Shown here piece by piece: positions 12,025-22,600 of a DNA stretch of 64,000 bases. The position numbers were made by a program, and so were the translations under genes. The stretch comes from Lytechinus pictus (taxonomy: Eukaryota; Echinodermata; Echinoidea; Temnopleuroida; Toxopneustidae). Within the stretch, counting starts at the first letter, position 1; each line of letters opens with the position of its first letter. The stretch is from assembly GCF_037042905.1 (NCBI RefSeq), contig NC_087245.1, positions 30,010,001 to 30,074,000 on the forward strand, read 5' to 3'. The notes below the pieces were generated by a model, which was given only the letters and a program-made list of their open reading frames with translations, ran no database searches and was not told where the DNA came from.

Positions 12025-12127
12025 CTTGGAGTCCGTTGAACACAATGAAGATATACCAAAGGGCGGTAATCCCAGATAAAGGAATAATGAATGCAGTGAT
12101 CCATGTAAACCCCATCAAAGTTGACAC
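12025..12127 (-). CDS. Receptor gene exon 8: TM6 and start of TM7
   Basis: A 103-bp exon bounded by an AG acceptor (CCTAG before GTGTCAAC) and the donor CAAG/GTAAGG. In phase 0 it encodes VSTLMGFTWITAFIIPLSG, then ITALWYIFIVFNGLQ, and ends in phase 1. This is the TM6-loop-TM7 segment of a class B-type seven-transmembrane receptor (STLMGFTW and FNGLQG are characteristic). It joins in frame to IYIK at the end of exon 7 and AYIFLAF at the start of exon 9. It was found from splice logic, since it is too short to stand out as an open frame. Confidence 0.88.
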
Positions 12128-12647
12128 CTAGGTATCAAATGGGTAATACAAATTCATACTCCATAGACAGACTTACATATTCCAGCTTAACTTATCCTCT
12201 GATCAGCTCAGAGTTGTATCAATGGAGACTATGTGATTACTTAATTGGAGTCTATGAAGTGATTAGTGTTTTACAAGTGACCCAAGCAGGAGAAAAAAAG
12301 TCTCTGGCTTTGGAACTAAATTTCAAAGAATGTTATTATTTTGCACGATGTGGGAAATTCTTCATTTCACTTTTTTTTTCATGGAAACATGTACACAGTC
12401 ATGTGGACATACATGTGGTATTAATTCAGTATGATATGTTAAACCGATTTTTCCTTCAATTACAGGGTTGACTTGAACAGCCAATTGAAAATAATCAGGT
12501 ATTTCTTTCCTTTGAAATTCCCTATTTATTTTCAAATATTCTTGGGCAGAAATGGAGACGCCTGTGAGTTTTTTACTGAGTTTTATTGTAAAATGTACAA
12601 AAGTGATCAGGGCCTGACTAAGATACCAAGATATATGTTATGCGTAC

Positions 12648-15139
12648 CTTGATATAGATCTTCAGTAGGTCAAATCTCTCCTGGACGCTTGGTCGCATGT
12701 TCTTCCTCCCGACCTTCTTAGCGTTTTGATGTCCCTTCCAGATACCAAGGGCGGTGTGAAAGAAGAGGATCACATTAATTGCCAGAAGTATTGCCATTGG
12801 GATACCGAATGCCATGAACCTCATGAAATCATCACCAACCCAACAAAGACCACCATATGAATAATCCAGTACTTCTGAATTGGTGATAGCGTCAATGCAG
12901 ATACAAGGGACGACCACGCAAAATGACACACCAGGGATGTATACTAGGTATCTGATGAGTGACTTGAAACTTGTCTGCGCAAAGTTGAAGCTCCGGTTGT
13001 AACCAAACGTGTGGTGTAAATCGAAAGCAAGGGCATTGGTAGTGGCGAATACAGCTAACCAGCAAAAATGAGTAGTTGCAGAGACAACCTTACAGAGGAT
13101 GGGAAAGGGGTAGGCATATGAACCAACAACTGTCAGAAGTTGAGCAAGGAACAGGAACACACAAAGGAACATCATGAGTTTGTTATTGGTCAATTTCCGA
13201 AGAGATGGAAACATGATGTGTGTGGAGAGGGTCACTACCAAGGAAAGGAGGGAGACAGTCACGCAAACAGTACTCAGAATGCTCTGAGAGTCGGAGTACT
13301 GGAGAAACTCCACGGAAGAGGTGATATTTATAACACCGCTATTATCTGATGAAAATGAACACACTTGAATGTTTCCAGTTTTACTTAACACAAATTCAGA
13401 TTCATTGAATTGCATACCGGACACCAAGTGGACCAGGATTGTTTTATTCTCAATATGAAGCTGACGGAATTCCGAAGCATTCATTGTGATAATGGGACAA
13501 GAAAGAGTCACTGATACTGGATCGGTAGCATTTTTTATGCGGTCAACACAAAACTGGACTACTTCTCTTATAGAAACCATCGCATTGACATGTGAACGTT
13601 GCAACTGCGCCATTCTTCTCACTTCAAAAGATTTGTATTTTTGTGCTGCATGATGTCCTCTGAATGTCAGATGAGTTTTTTTATTTAAAGTGATCAAGGA
13701 GACATCTTGGCCGTATTTCACATCCATCCATCCAAATTGACAAAGTATATCGTCATCACTGCAAAACAGCCGGAACTCCAATATCGACGCCCCACATAAA
13801 TGGCCTCTTGAGGAAGTATTAATTATTTCAACTAAGGTGGAATATGACATGTCGACTTGCACTTCAACAGTAATTTTTGGATTCACATCCTCTGTGATAC
13901 ACTGATTCACATCAGGGTAAACATGGACTAAAGAAATGTCATCCATGGACAACCCAAGGAATTCTGTGAGGCACTTCATCAAACCTTGGTGTTCTTGAAA
14001 TGACACACATTCTCTGGTTGAATTGTTAAAGCCACCAAATTCAATCCCAATACGATTTCCATTACACCCGACAGCCCAGGTACACTCACCGTCAAAAAGA
14101 GACAAGCCGTTTCTGCACGAAAGAGAACGACATATCCCCGATAGGATGTCAAAGACAGCTCCTTCTTCGCATTCCACGGTTTCCTGCTGGACAAAACTCT
14201 CATCAACTTTGAAATTGATACCGTCATTACCTTTAAAATCTACCAGGAGTGTAATTGGGAACCCTGTAGGCGGCCTCGTGTCCCCATCTATAAATTCGAA
14301 ACAAGAAGTGAACTCTGAATAGCGAAGATCTGGAAGATTACACTTGAGACAGTATTCATTGAAAAAATATGGCATTGTCTTGGGAAGTGTCAAAGGTGCC
14401 CGCAACCCTAAACCTACACAAGCATCAGCAATCCCATCATCTGCAAAATCTTCTGGACAACTTTTGACTTCGTTGAAGCATTCTCGATATGCAGGGGTTC
14501 TCGGGTATTTATGTTTATTATCGAATGTATAATTGCACACCCCTCTCCTGATTCTATCCAGCATTTCATTAGTATCTGAAGGTGGAACAGTGTCATCACT
14601 GCAGTTGAAAAGAACAGGCCAAGATGTGAGGTTGGCAGGTTGAAAACCATGACAGATGGCACAATAGACATTTCTGAAAGTCGCCCTCTTCTCAAGAGAC
14701 ACTGGCACAATTGTCAGTAGGTCATCAGTGAAAGAAGCAGTGTCTTCACACCTTGCCTGGATGTCCGAACTATTCCAATTCGATGGGCAACGGGAGACAA
14801 ACCAATAACTAGCAGTATTTGCCTCAAAGCATGAAAACATGCCAGGGCGAACCGAATCAGGCACTTCTATGGTTTCCATGTTAAGATGACCGAATCCAAA
14901 TCCAAAGCCGAACCCTTCCATGCCTTCAGCTTCAGTGTCTTTGTTTTGGCAAAATGATTGGTAGTCCCAGCAACAATCTTCAAAATGCTCGCATGAGTCG
15001 TCGCAGCTGCAGGTGGAGATCGTGGCGATAAAACCACAACCAAGATTCGAACATGAATGGTATCTGCTACAGATTCCGATCGTCATGTTTGTATTGTTGA
15101 CTTGAATGTATTCAATAGAACCTTGAAACCAATTTTCAA
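12648..15139 (-). CDS. Receptor gene exon 7: somatomedin-B domain, Cys-rich ectodomain, TM1-TM5
   Basis: This 2492-bp exon starts in phase 1 after a polypyrimidine acceptor and ends at ATCAAG/GTACGC in phase 0, giving 830 codons. It opens with a somatomedin-B-like domain (CSCDDSCEHFEDCCWDY..C). A cysteine-rich ectodomain with YCAICHG, YCLKCN and many N-glycosylation sites follows. About 620 residues in, hydrophobic segments give TM1 (ILSTVCVTVSLLSLVV), TM2 (NNKLMMFLCVFLFLAQLL), TM3 (with FATTNALAFDLHHTF), TM4 and TM5. Cysteines in FPILCK and GGLCWVG are placed for the usual TM3-ECL2 disulfide. NALAFDLHHTF resembles Methuselah-like and adhesion-type receptors. No canonical GPS autoproteolysis site (paired Cys, then HLT) is seen before TM1. 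It probably acts as a surface receptor; the ligand is unknown. Confidence 0.9.
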
Positions 15140-15657
15140 CTGAAAAAAAAAACAACAGGACAGATATGGTCATATTTTATTATGACATGTATGATATCAT
15201 CTGAATTTAACATTAAATATTGAGTTGCAGGTCAACATAGCATAATTTCCTAAAGTACATCTTTACCGGGTTCAACTGGTTATGTCAATCAATCAATCAA
15301 TTCATTACTCTTTTGAATGTGGACATAAAATTCAATCCAATAAATCTCGGTATATATTCTAGTCATGAAAAATACAGAATTTACAGTTTAAAATTCAATC
15401 TGTGCTGTAGTTCTAGTTGTACACTTCACCTTATAATAATAACAAATGCATTTGCTACTTAAAAACCTAAAGAGGATTTTTTTAAGTTAAAACAAAGTCA
15501 GAGTGGCAGACACGTCAGAGTTTGAAGAAAAAAATGTGAGATATAATAAGAGCCTTATGGAAATTTAAATAAATGAAAAAAAAAATTGTGTTCAGATTAA
15601 CCATTTTCCAGATTTCATATTGACCATGCTGACCATGCTGGTAGTGTCATTGCGATA
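15140..15657. other. Intron, no recognisable feature
   Basis: AT-rich intron sequence between exons 6 and 7, with a short ATCAATCA run near 15290. Nothing else could be supported. Confidence 0.6.
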
Positions 15658-17008
15658 CACACGCTAAGAAATAAAGGTTCAAAATTGAACCCCTAGAGGT
15701 TGATACAATTGCAGCACCCCAAGGGCTTAAAAATTGAACCCTTACTTTGGGTTAAAAAGTCGAACCCCTAATTGGGGTTCAAAAAAATGAAATTCATTTT
15801 CTCCACCCTTTGGGTTCAAAACTGCACAACTGGGGGGGGGGGGGGGTGCAATCTAAAAGTACTCAGGGTTCATTTCAACAACCCTAGGGTTCAAATTTGC
15901 ATCCGTAAAGGTTTATTTTTGCAACTTTCAGGGAGCATTTTCCACCATATTGACCAAAGAGTTCTTTTTTGGACAGCCACCCTAAATAACAAAAGATTGT
16001 CGAGACTTCACTTTCTTTTTCTCCATCGATTTTTTAAAAGTGTTTCTTACCTTAGTTAGGACTCGAAACCACTTCAATGTAACTGCAGGTAAGACTCTTC
16101 CCACTATGCCAGCCAGGAGTGCTGATCCTGGAAGAGGTTTTCTAGTGATTTTGAGGCAATACTTCGACTAGTCTAGGCTTTCAGGCCCTTACTGATTTAA
16201 TAAACCGATGTCTGTGGACAATTGCACACATTAGATCCTGCTCGAAATTTGACGGAATAAAGCCATATTTTGGTATGTATTTCCACCCTCCCATCATCTA
16301 TGTTCTATATTAGAACTAGATATATTACTTTGAACCATCTCCATATTTTTTATTTTCAATTTTGGGTGACTGTCGCAAAAGGAACTCTTCCCCCTTTCAT
16401 TGTAAATTTGTAAAATAAAAAAAATACCGAATTGCCACTTTGATGCCTTGCTTTCCTTAGCGTGATTGGTTGATCCACGCCTTCTAGCCGCTTTGACAGT
16501 AGTATGTGTACGGCATAGAGATGTATACTAATTATGTATATTAGTATATTACTATATTATATATTAGTATATTAGTATATTAGTATATTAGTATATTAGT
16601 ATATTAGTATATTAGTATATTAGTATATTAGTATATATCTCTATGGTGTACGGTTACTTTCTTTACAAAGAATTTTAAGTTATATGTTTCGTTTACACAG
16701 ATTTACGTAGAAAATAAATTAGTAATGATCATTTGATAATTTGGCTTTATTTTCTTTCATAAACCTTTGAATCAATTCACTTTCATAAACATGATAAAAG
16801 ATACTGGCTGTAACATGTGAATAATATGATAATCACTTATCTGTACAAGACTAGTGAAGGTTCAAAATTGAACCTTCATGCAAATTGAACCCCATCCCGT
16901 ACAAAGTGAACCTGTATGGTTGAAATATTAAACCCTCGTCGAGACGTCGAGACGGGTGAAAATGGCAAAATTGGACCTTAAACTACACCTTTATTTCTTA
17001 GTGTGCAG
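15658..17008. mobile_element. Inverted-end element with tRNA-like core, copy 1
   Basis: The left end (ACACGCTAAGAAATAAAGGT) and the inverted right end (ACCTTTATTTCTTAGTGTGC complement) match. Sub-terminal repeats of the type GGTTCAAAATTGAACC occur at both sides (15677 and 16859). The core at about 16035-16130 read on the minus strand has box-A-like GGCATAGTGGGAAGAG and box-B-like GGTTTCGAGTCC, as in a tRNA-derived SINE. Around 380 bp (16020-16400) is shared with 32620-33015. Confidence 0.65.
16540..16640. repeat. Microsatellite, 8-bp unit TATTAGTA
   Basis: About twelve head-to-tail copies of TATTAGTA, some imperfect, inside the element at 15658-17008. Confidence 0.9.
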
Positions 17009-17253
17009 AGTAGGGACTTTAATTGTTTAGTCTGATCATTTCTAGTGGTCCCATCTTCAATTGCTTACTACTGATCTCAATTTCCTTTTCTTAATCAATC
17101 TGACTATTTACTTTTTCAATTGACATTTCAAAATGATTCCTGCAGTCAATATATGCCTTCTACATATGCATTCCAACATGCAACAGCAATTACAAGTCAA
17201 TCTTCTTTAAAAGAATAATAATTTGACAATTAATTTGACGTTGGTAAACTCAC

Positions 17254-17364
17254 CCTCACTACAATTTACACCTTCGTATGCCAAATAGCAAACACATTTA
17301 TAGCCAGCATCATGATCAAAGCAATCGCTATTTTCACTGCATGGATTCGATGCACAATTGATCC
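17254..17364 (-). CDS. Receptor gene exon 6: EGF-like domain
   Basis: A 111-bp phase 1-1 exon (acceptor TTTACAG, donor GAGG/GTGAG) encodes one EGF-like module with the expected six cysteines: INCASNPC, NSDC, GYKCVC and VNC. EGF modules stabilise extracellular stalks and mediate protein contacts. It sits immediately upstream of the somatomedin-B exon, and the phase matches exactly. Confidence 0.88.
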
Positions 17365-17379
17365 CTGTAAAGACATTAA

Positions 17380-18090
17380 AATGGATTCTTAGTCAACTAC
17401 ACTCGGGTTAAAGATAAATTCCAGTTTTGGTAACGATCTCAAAATGACTTTTTACAGAATCTAATATAATGACCACCCAAGTGTTTGTTTGTATGAATAA
17501 AAAATATGTGCCAAAGGATTCTGGAAGAAATTGTGTAATTGCTGAGAAATAAGCAAAATAAGCGCGGATTCGGTCACTTCCGTTGGGTCTTTATTCCAGC
17601 AATAATAATACACTGTCCCACGTGTGCCTATCTGTGTTGGTGATCTTCAGTGTGAACATTTTTCAGCGTAGATTTCAGGATTTCACAAAGTTCAGTTTAT
17701 GTAACTGTACCAGATCTAGATCCTCGATGATATACTGCCAATTAAGCCTTGTTTTACAGACTTTCTCATGAAATCAGTGTTTACTGCAACTACTGGAATT
17801 TCTCTTTAAGACAATATGGATTGATATCAATCTGTCTCGTAACACTTTTAATAACAGCTCTAAATCTGAAGTGTATATGCCATGTTAAAGTGATCCTGGC
17901 AATATACAAACTTGTCCGAAAGCAACACATCAAGCAAAATACATAGTTTTGATAATGATATTAAGTAATAATACATAGAATTTATAAAGCGTCTTTTTTA
18001 TTTTTATTAAATGCTCAAGGAACTTAAAAACAACAAAACAAAAAGTAAGGATAAGTACAAGAAAAGGCACATGACAATAGAGGAAAATGT
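17380..18090. other. Intron, no recognisable gene
   Basis: AT-rich non-coding intron sequence. Small open frames at 17583-17946 show no recognised motif. Confidence 0.6.
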
Positions 18091-18102
18091 CTGTCTTGAA
18101 AC

Positions 18103-18363
18103 CTAGTACCTACTGAGTAACAAATGCAATTTTAAGTTGCTCTTAAAGGATATTGCAGAGGAATCTCTAAGAATCGCTTGGGATGATCGCAGGGTGCGTA
18201 CAGATTGATACTGGCATATTAGATACTTGTTGTTATCGGGTGCTGGTCCAAGGATAATATGAAAAACCAAAAGTAGAATTTTGAAAACTATGCGATCCTG
18301 TATAGGCAACCAATGGAGGTCTTTGCGAACAGCTTGATCTGTGGTAAGTGGATTCAATCTCAT
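18103..18363 (-). pseudogene. LINE fragment, reverse-transcriptase C-terminus (L2/CR1-like)
   Basis: An 86-codon open frame contains DLHWLPIQDRIVFKILLLVF, then GPAP, YQSVRTLRSS and FKSNLKLHL. This order (LHWLPI..R..FK, LRSS) is typical of the C-terminal end of L2/CR1/Rex-type LINE proteins. Everything upstream is missing. It is on the same strand as the receptor gene but lies inside an intron. Confidence 0.75.
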
Positions 18364-18597
18364 GTAATGCTTAATGATCTAAAAGTTTGTGTACCTTCTT
18401 TGAAACTCTTTGAATTCATTGTCTAGAAATCTGAATTTTATCAACAAACTTCACACCAAAAGAGCATCTAAACAAATTATATATCATTTATGGCTCAGTG
18501 TGATTAAGGTTTGATATAAAACATCAATAATTATCGATTTTGCATTTTTTTTTCTTGGACACACTGTATCATTATTATTATTTATTCATTTATTATT

Positions 18598-18775
18598 ATT
18601 ATAATTTTTTTTTTTTTTTTTGGGGGGGGGGAGGGGGTAGCAATATATAACACTTTGCCAATTTATTGCCAAACAAAATAACTCGAAATGCAATCTCAAA
18701 ATTCTGCAGGCCCTGTTTTTCACACCGCATGGTACTTAGTTCCCAAGACCCCCCCCCCCGGGGGGGGGGGGGGGC
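18598..18775. repeat. Homopolymer-rich segment: T-run, G-run, then C-run/G-run junction
   Basis: A run of about 15 T is followed by 9 or more G at 18606-18640. Around 18749-18774 a C-run is followed directly by a G-run, a perfect short palindrome bordering the element at 18790-19270. Confidence 0.8.
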
Positions 18776-18789
18776 TTGGAAACTAAATA

Positions 18790-19270
18790 CGAGTGGATAC
18801 CATGCGTGACCAAAAAAAGAACACGTTAAAAGGATCTCTTTTTCAAGATAGAGCACGTTACGTACGTAACATAATAAGGGTGTCAAAAACACTAAAATAA
18901 TGAAAAAGGATTTATTTTCGCAAGGAAAACTACGTGTTTACGGTCCAATTTGCGAGGGTATAAAAAGACTAAAATATACTTCATGAAGGATGTACGTTTA
19001 GCCCAAACACTACGTGTTGATTCTGATTTGAGCGAGATGTGTGGGATGGTACTAAGTAAAGTAAAAGTAAAGCCGACGTTCGTGACATAATTCTCATACT
19101 TGTTTAGGGGGTCAATTCTGGAATATCCTGTCAAGGGTATCGTTTTGTTTCCAATACTTGTTAAGCGGAGGGTTTCACACGCCAATATTAAGGGGTGCAT
19201 TTTCAGAACATGGAAAATACTTGTTTAGGATGCTATTTGAAACCCCATGGTCACTCATGGTATCCACTCG
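18790..19270. mobile_element. Inverted-repeat element, copy 2 of the 4228-4753 family
   Basis: Starts CGAGTGGATACCATGCG and ends with its inverted counterpart CATGGTATCCACTCG. The interior is collinear with copy 1 (GATAGAGCACGTTACGTA, ACTACGTGTTTA, ATCGTTTTGTTTCCAATACTTG). It is preceded by the C-run/G-run junction. Confidence 0.75.
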
Positions 19271-19465
19271 TCACTTTACCCCCACTTTACCCTTTTAATC
19301 AGTTCCTTAGAGCCCCATTTCAGAGTTTCGTGAAGCACACCCCCATCAAAAAATAATTTTAGTGCCGACCCCCCCCCCTGGAACAGTATGACCGAAAAAT
19401 GCATACATTCCAGTAGGTCAATTGCTTTGATTGTTGTTTTTATCGCTATTGATGCTAATTCATTT

Positions 19466-19679
19466 TTGTCTCGCCCACCAGAGGTGAAAGCGGGACTAAG
19501 GGATCCAAATGTCGTCCGTCTGTTACAAACATTATGACACAACACTTTGCAACAATTAGTCACTTTTCAACCAAACTTGGATTTTAGATGTACTTTGGGG
19601 ACTTGCATGCTATGGTGCAGTTGCAGGTCACTTGGCAAGGTCAAAGGTCATTTTGAGTTCAACGTTAACGCTTACGTGT
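19466..19679 (+). repeat. GTCTCGCCCACC-type tandem repeat, left part (interrupted)
   Basis: Starts with the hairpin-like TGTCTCGCCCACCAGAGGTG and a GTCCGTC leader. One unit follows (CAACCAAACTTGGATTTTAG, then AAGGTCAAAGGTCATTTTGAG). The array is cut at 19679 by the foldback element and continues at 25079 to about 25400 with two further units. A third locus is at 36162. Confidence 0.75.
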
Positions 19680-22600
19680 TAGTCCGGGGGCTGGGGGAGT
19701 TTATTCAGCTGATCTGGTACAAAAGGTTTGATGGTCCCAACATGTTGGCATGATATCAGTGGTCAAGAAAATATGTTGCTGCCGGGTCACTGTATCCTGT
19801 ACGGAATGCCCAGAGGACCCCATTTTTGTCGGCCAACTTGGATTTTTCATGAAATCAATTATTTTAATTTTTTCGCACAAACAAATGAAAAATATTAAAT
19901 AAATACGCATTTCACAATGATTTAGATAGTCTAAATCGATTGCAATCGTTTTCTGGACAGTCCGGTCAATATTTTTTGATAAATTTAAGAATTTATGCAA
20001 AAATTTCCATGTTTTTAGGCAAAAATTTGCATGTGCATTCATATCTTTCTGTTTTGTCATTAATATCAACAATTAATGCAAAATATCAGCACTCTACATG
20101 AAAGAGGATATATTAATGAGAACATTGATATGCTTCATGACCGTATTAGTGTCTTAACTTGCTTAGATATAGGGAAAATGACCACCAAATGTATTCCCCG
20201 ATATTGCGATAAAATGACACCAAAAAGCAACCTCCGTCACTAGTCACACTAGACATACCGACTACAATGCGCTCGCTGGCTTGCCTTTCAAAAGAGTACA
20301 ATAGACTCGATTGGCCTTGCCTCGCCTTTGTTGGTGTGACTAGCACGCATAAATGCATGTAATTAGCGTCGCGTTAGAAAAGTGTATATTACATATATGG
20401 GTATGAGGGCAAAAGGTGTTTTTTAAATATGAAAGCAACTTTTATGTTAATAAAACCTCTTGGAAAAGTTAGAGGAGGCATTACTCTGCATGTCGCAAGC
20501 AATTACATTCAGGCACCTTAAAACATAGTCCCGCAAGTGCCTGTCGAAGGTACCCCACTCTTATCCGAAGCTTGACTATTAAAATATCTTACCTTTTGGA
20601 GCCGTCATTGTGGCAAAATGATGCTTCGGATAGGTAAAAAACAACATTTATCTTCTTGAAATCACTTAGAGATGGAAGAGTAGGCTTTTCTCTATCAGCT
20701 ACATTTAAAGAAGTGAGGGCACAGCAAAGCCTACCCTCTCAGGGGGCTGCCCCAAGTCATCAAGCCCCTTTTTCGTATTTTGCCCATTTCTTGGAAAATT
20801 TGACATTTTGGAACCACATTGATAAAAAAAGTCATTCTACTATGTAGTGAAGCAACTTTTATTGTTTTAAACCACTTGGAGACAAAAGAGTAGAAATTCT
20901 TCTGTCTACTACATATAAAGAATTGCTGGAACATTGAAGCCACCCCGTCAGTGGGTTGCCGAAGACACCATCCCCTCTTTCCGTATTTTGCAATTTTATG
21001 AAAAAAATCTGCAAATTTGGAGCCCCCAATGAGGCTAAAGAGTGTTTCTGCTAAAAGCAATCCATTTTCATTGTCTTAAAACCACATGGAGACAAAAGAG
21101 TTGCCTTTGCTCTATCAGTTACATATAAAGAAGTGCTGGTACAGCAAAGCTGGTACAGCAAAGCTTACCCCCGTCCGGGGCTCCTGAAGTTACCCACCCC
21201 TTTTCTCTTAGATTACCATTTTATTAGAAAATCTGTGAATTTTGAGCCCACATTGAGGCAAAAAGATGTTTCTCCTATATAGCAAACCACTTTTATTGTC
21301 TTAACACCACTTGGATAAAAAGTTATATTTTTTCTATCTGCTTCATATAACGAATTGCTGGCACATCGAAACCTACCCCCTCAGGGGGCGGCTGAAGTCG
21401 CCCAACCCCCATTTCGCACTTCTACAAAGCATAGATATTTTGCCAATTTCTAGGAAAATTCGCCGTTTTGGAGCCCCATTGAGGCAAACATGACAAACAA
21501 CGGTTCTGCTTTGTAGAAAAGTCACTTTTATTGCTTTGTAATTCCTGGGAGATGAAAAGGCAGGATTTTCTCTATCAGCTTCATTTGAAGACGCGCTCGC
21601 ACACCTAAGCCTTCCCCCATCAGGGGCTCCCGAAATCACCCACCCCTTTACCGTATTTTACTTTTTTATTAGAAAATCTGGAAACTTTGAGCCCCCACTG
21701 AGGCTAAATGGTGTTTCTGCTTAAAAAAACACAATTATTTTCATTGTCTTCAAACCACATGGAAATGAAAGAGTTGCCTCTCCTCTATCAGTTACATATA
21801 AAGAAGTGTTGGTACAGCAAAGGCTACCCCCGTCAAGGGCTCCTGAAGTTACCACCTCTTTTCCATATTTTACCTTTTTATTAGAAAATTTTCAAATTTG
21901 GAGCCAATATTGAGGCAAAAAGATGTTTCTCCTATATAGCGAACCGCTTTCATTGTCTTAAAACCACTTGGATACGAAAAAGTAGTATTTTCTCTATCTG
22001 CTACATACAACAAAGTGCTCGCACATTGAAGCCTACCCCCTCAGGCGGCTGTTGAAGTCCCCCGCCCCTTTCCATATTTTATCAATTTATGGGAAATCTG
22101 CCCATTTGAAGTCACTGAAGAGGGTAGGCATCGATGTGCCAGCACCTTTTTCTAAATTATGTAGCTGATATATATAATAAAGCCTTCATTTTCATTTCCA
22201 GGTGGTTAAAAAAATAAAAGTGACTTCAATACATCAGAAACGCCCTTTGCCTCAATGGTGACTCTAAATGACAAATTTTCTAATAATTAGACAAAATGGA
22301 TAAACAGGATGGGGTGACTTAATATTCGGCAGCCCCTGAAGAGGGTAGGCGTCGATGTGCCAGCCCTTTTTTTATTTAAAAAGCCTACTCTTTCATCCCC
22401 AAGCCCAGGGAAGTTAAAATAATAAGAGTGGTTTTACTTCATAGCAGAAATACCCTTTTTGCATCAATGGGGCTAAACACTGAGAATTTTCCAATAAAGA
22501 GGGAAAGTAGGCAAAAAGGTGGGGTGACTTCAACAGCCCCTGAATTGAGTAGCTTCGGTGCGCCAGCACGTTTTGTGCATGTAGCTGATAGAAGAAAGCC

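Noticed and set aside
13140-14532. Several plus- and minus-strand frames inside exon 7
   Set aside because: All overlap the 830-codon receptor exon in other frames and lack motifs.
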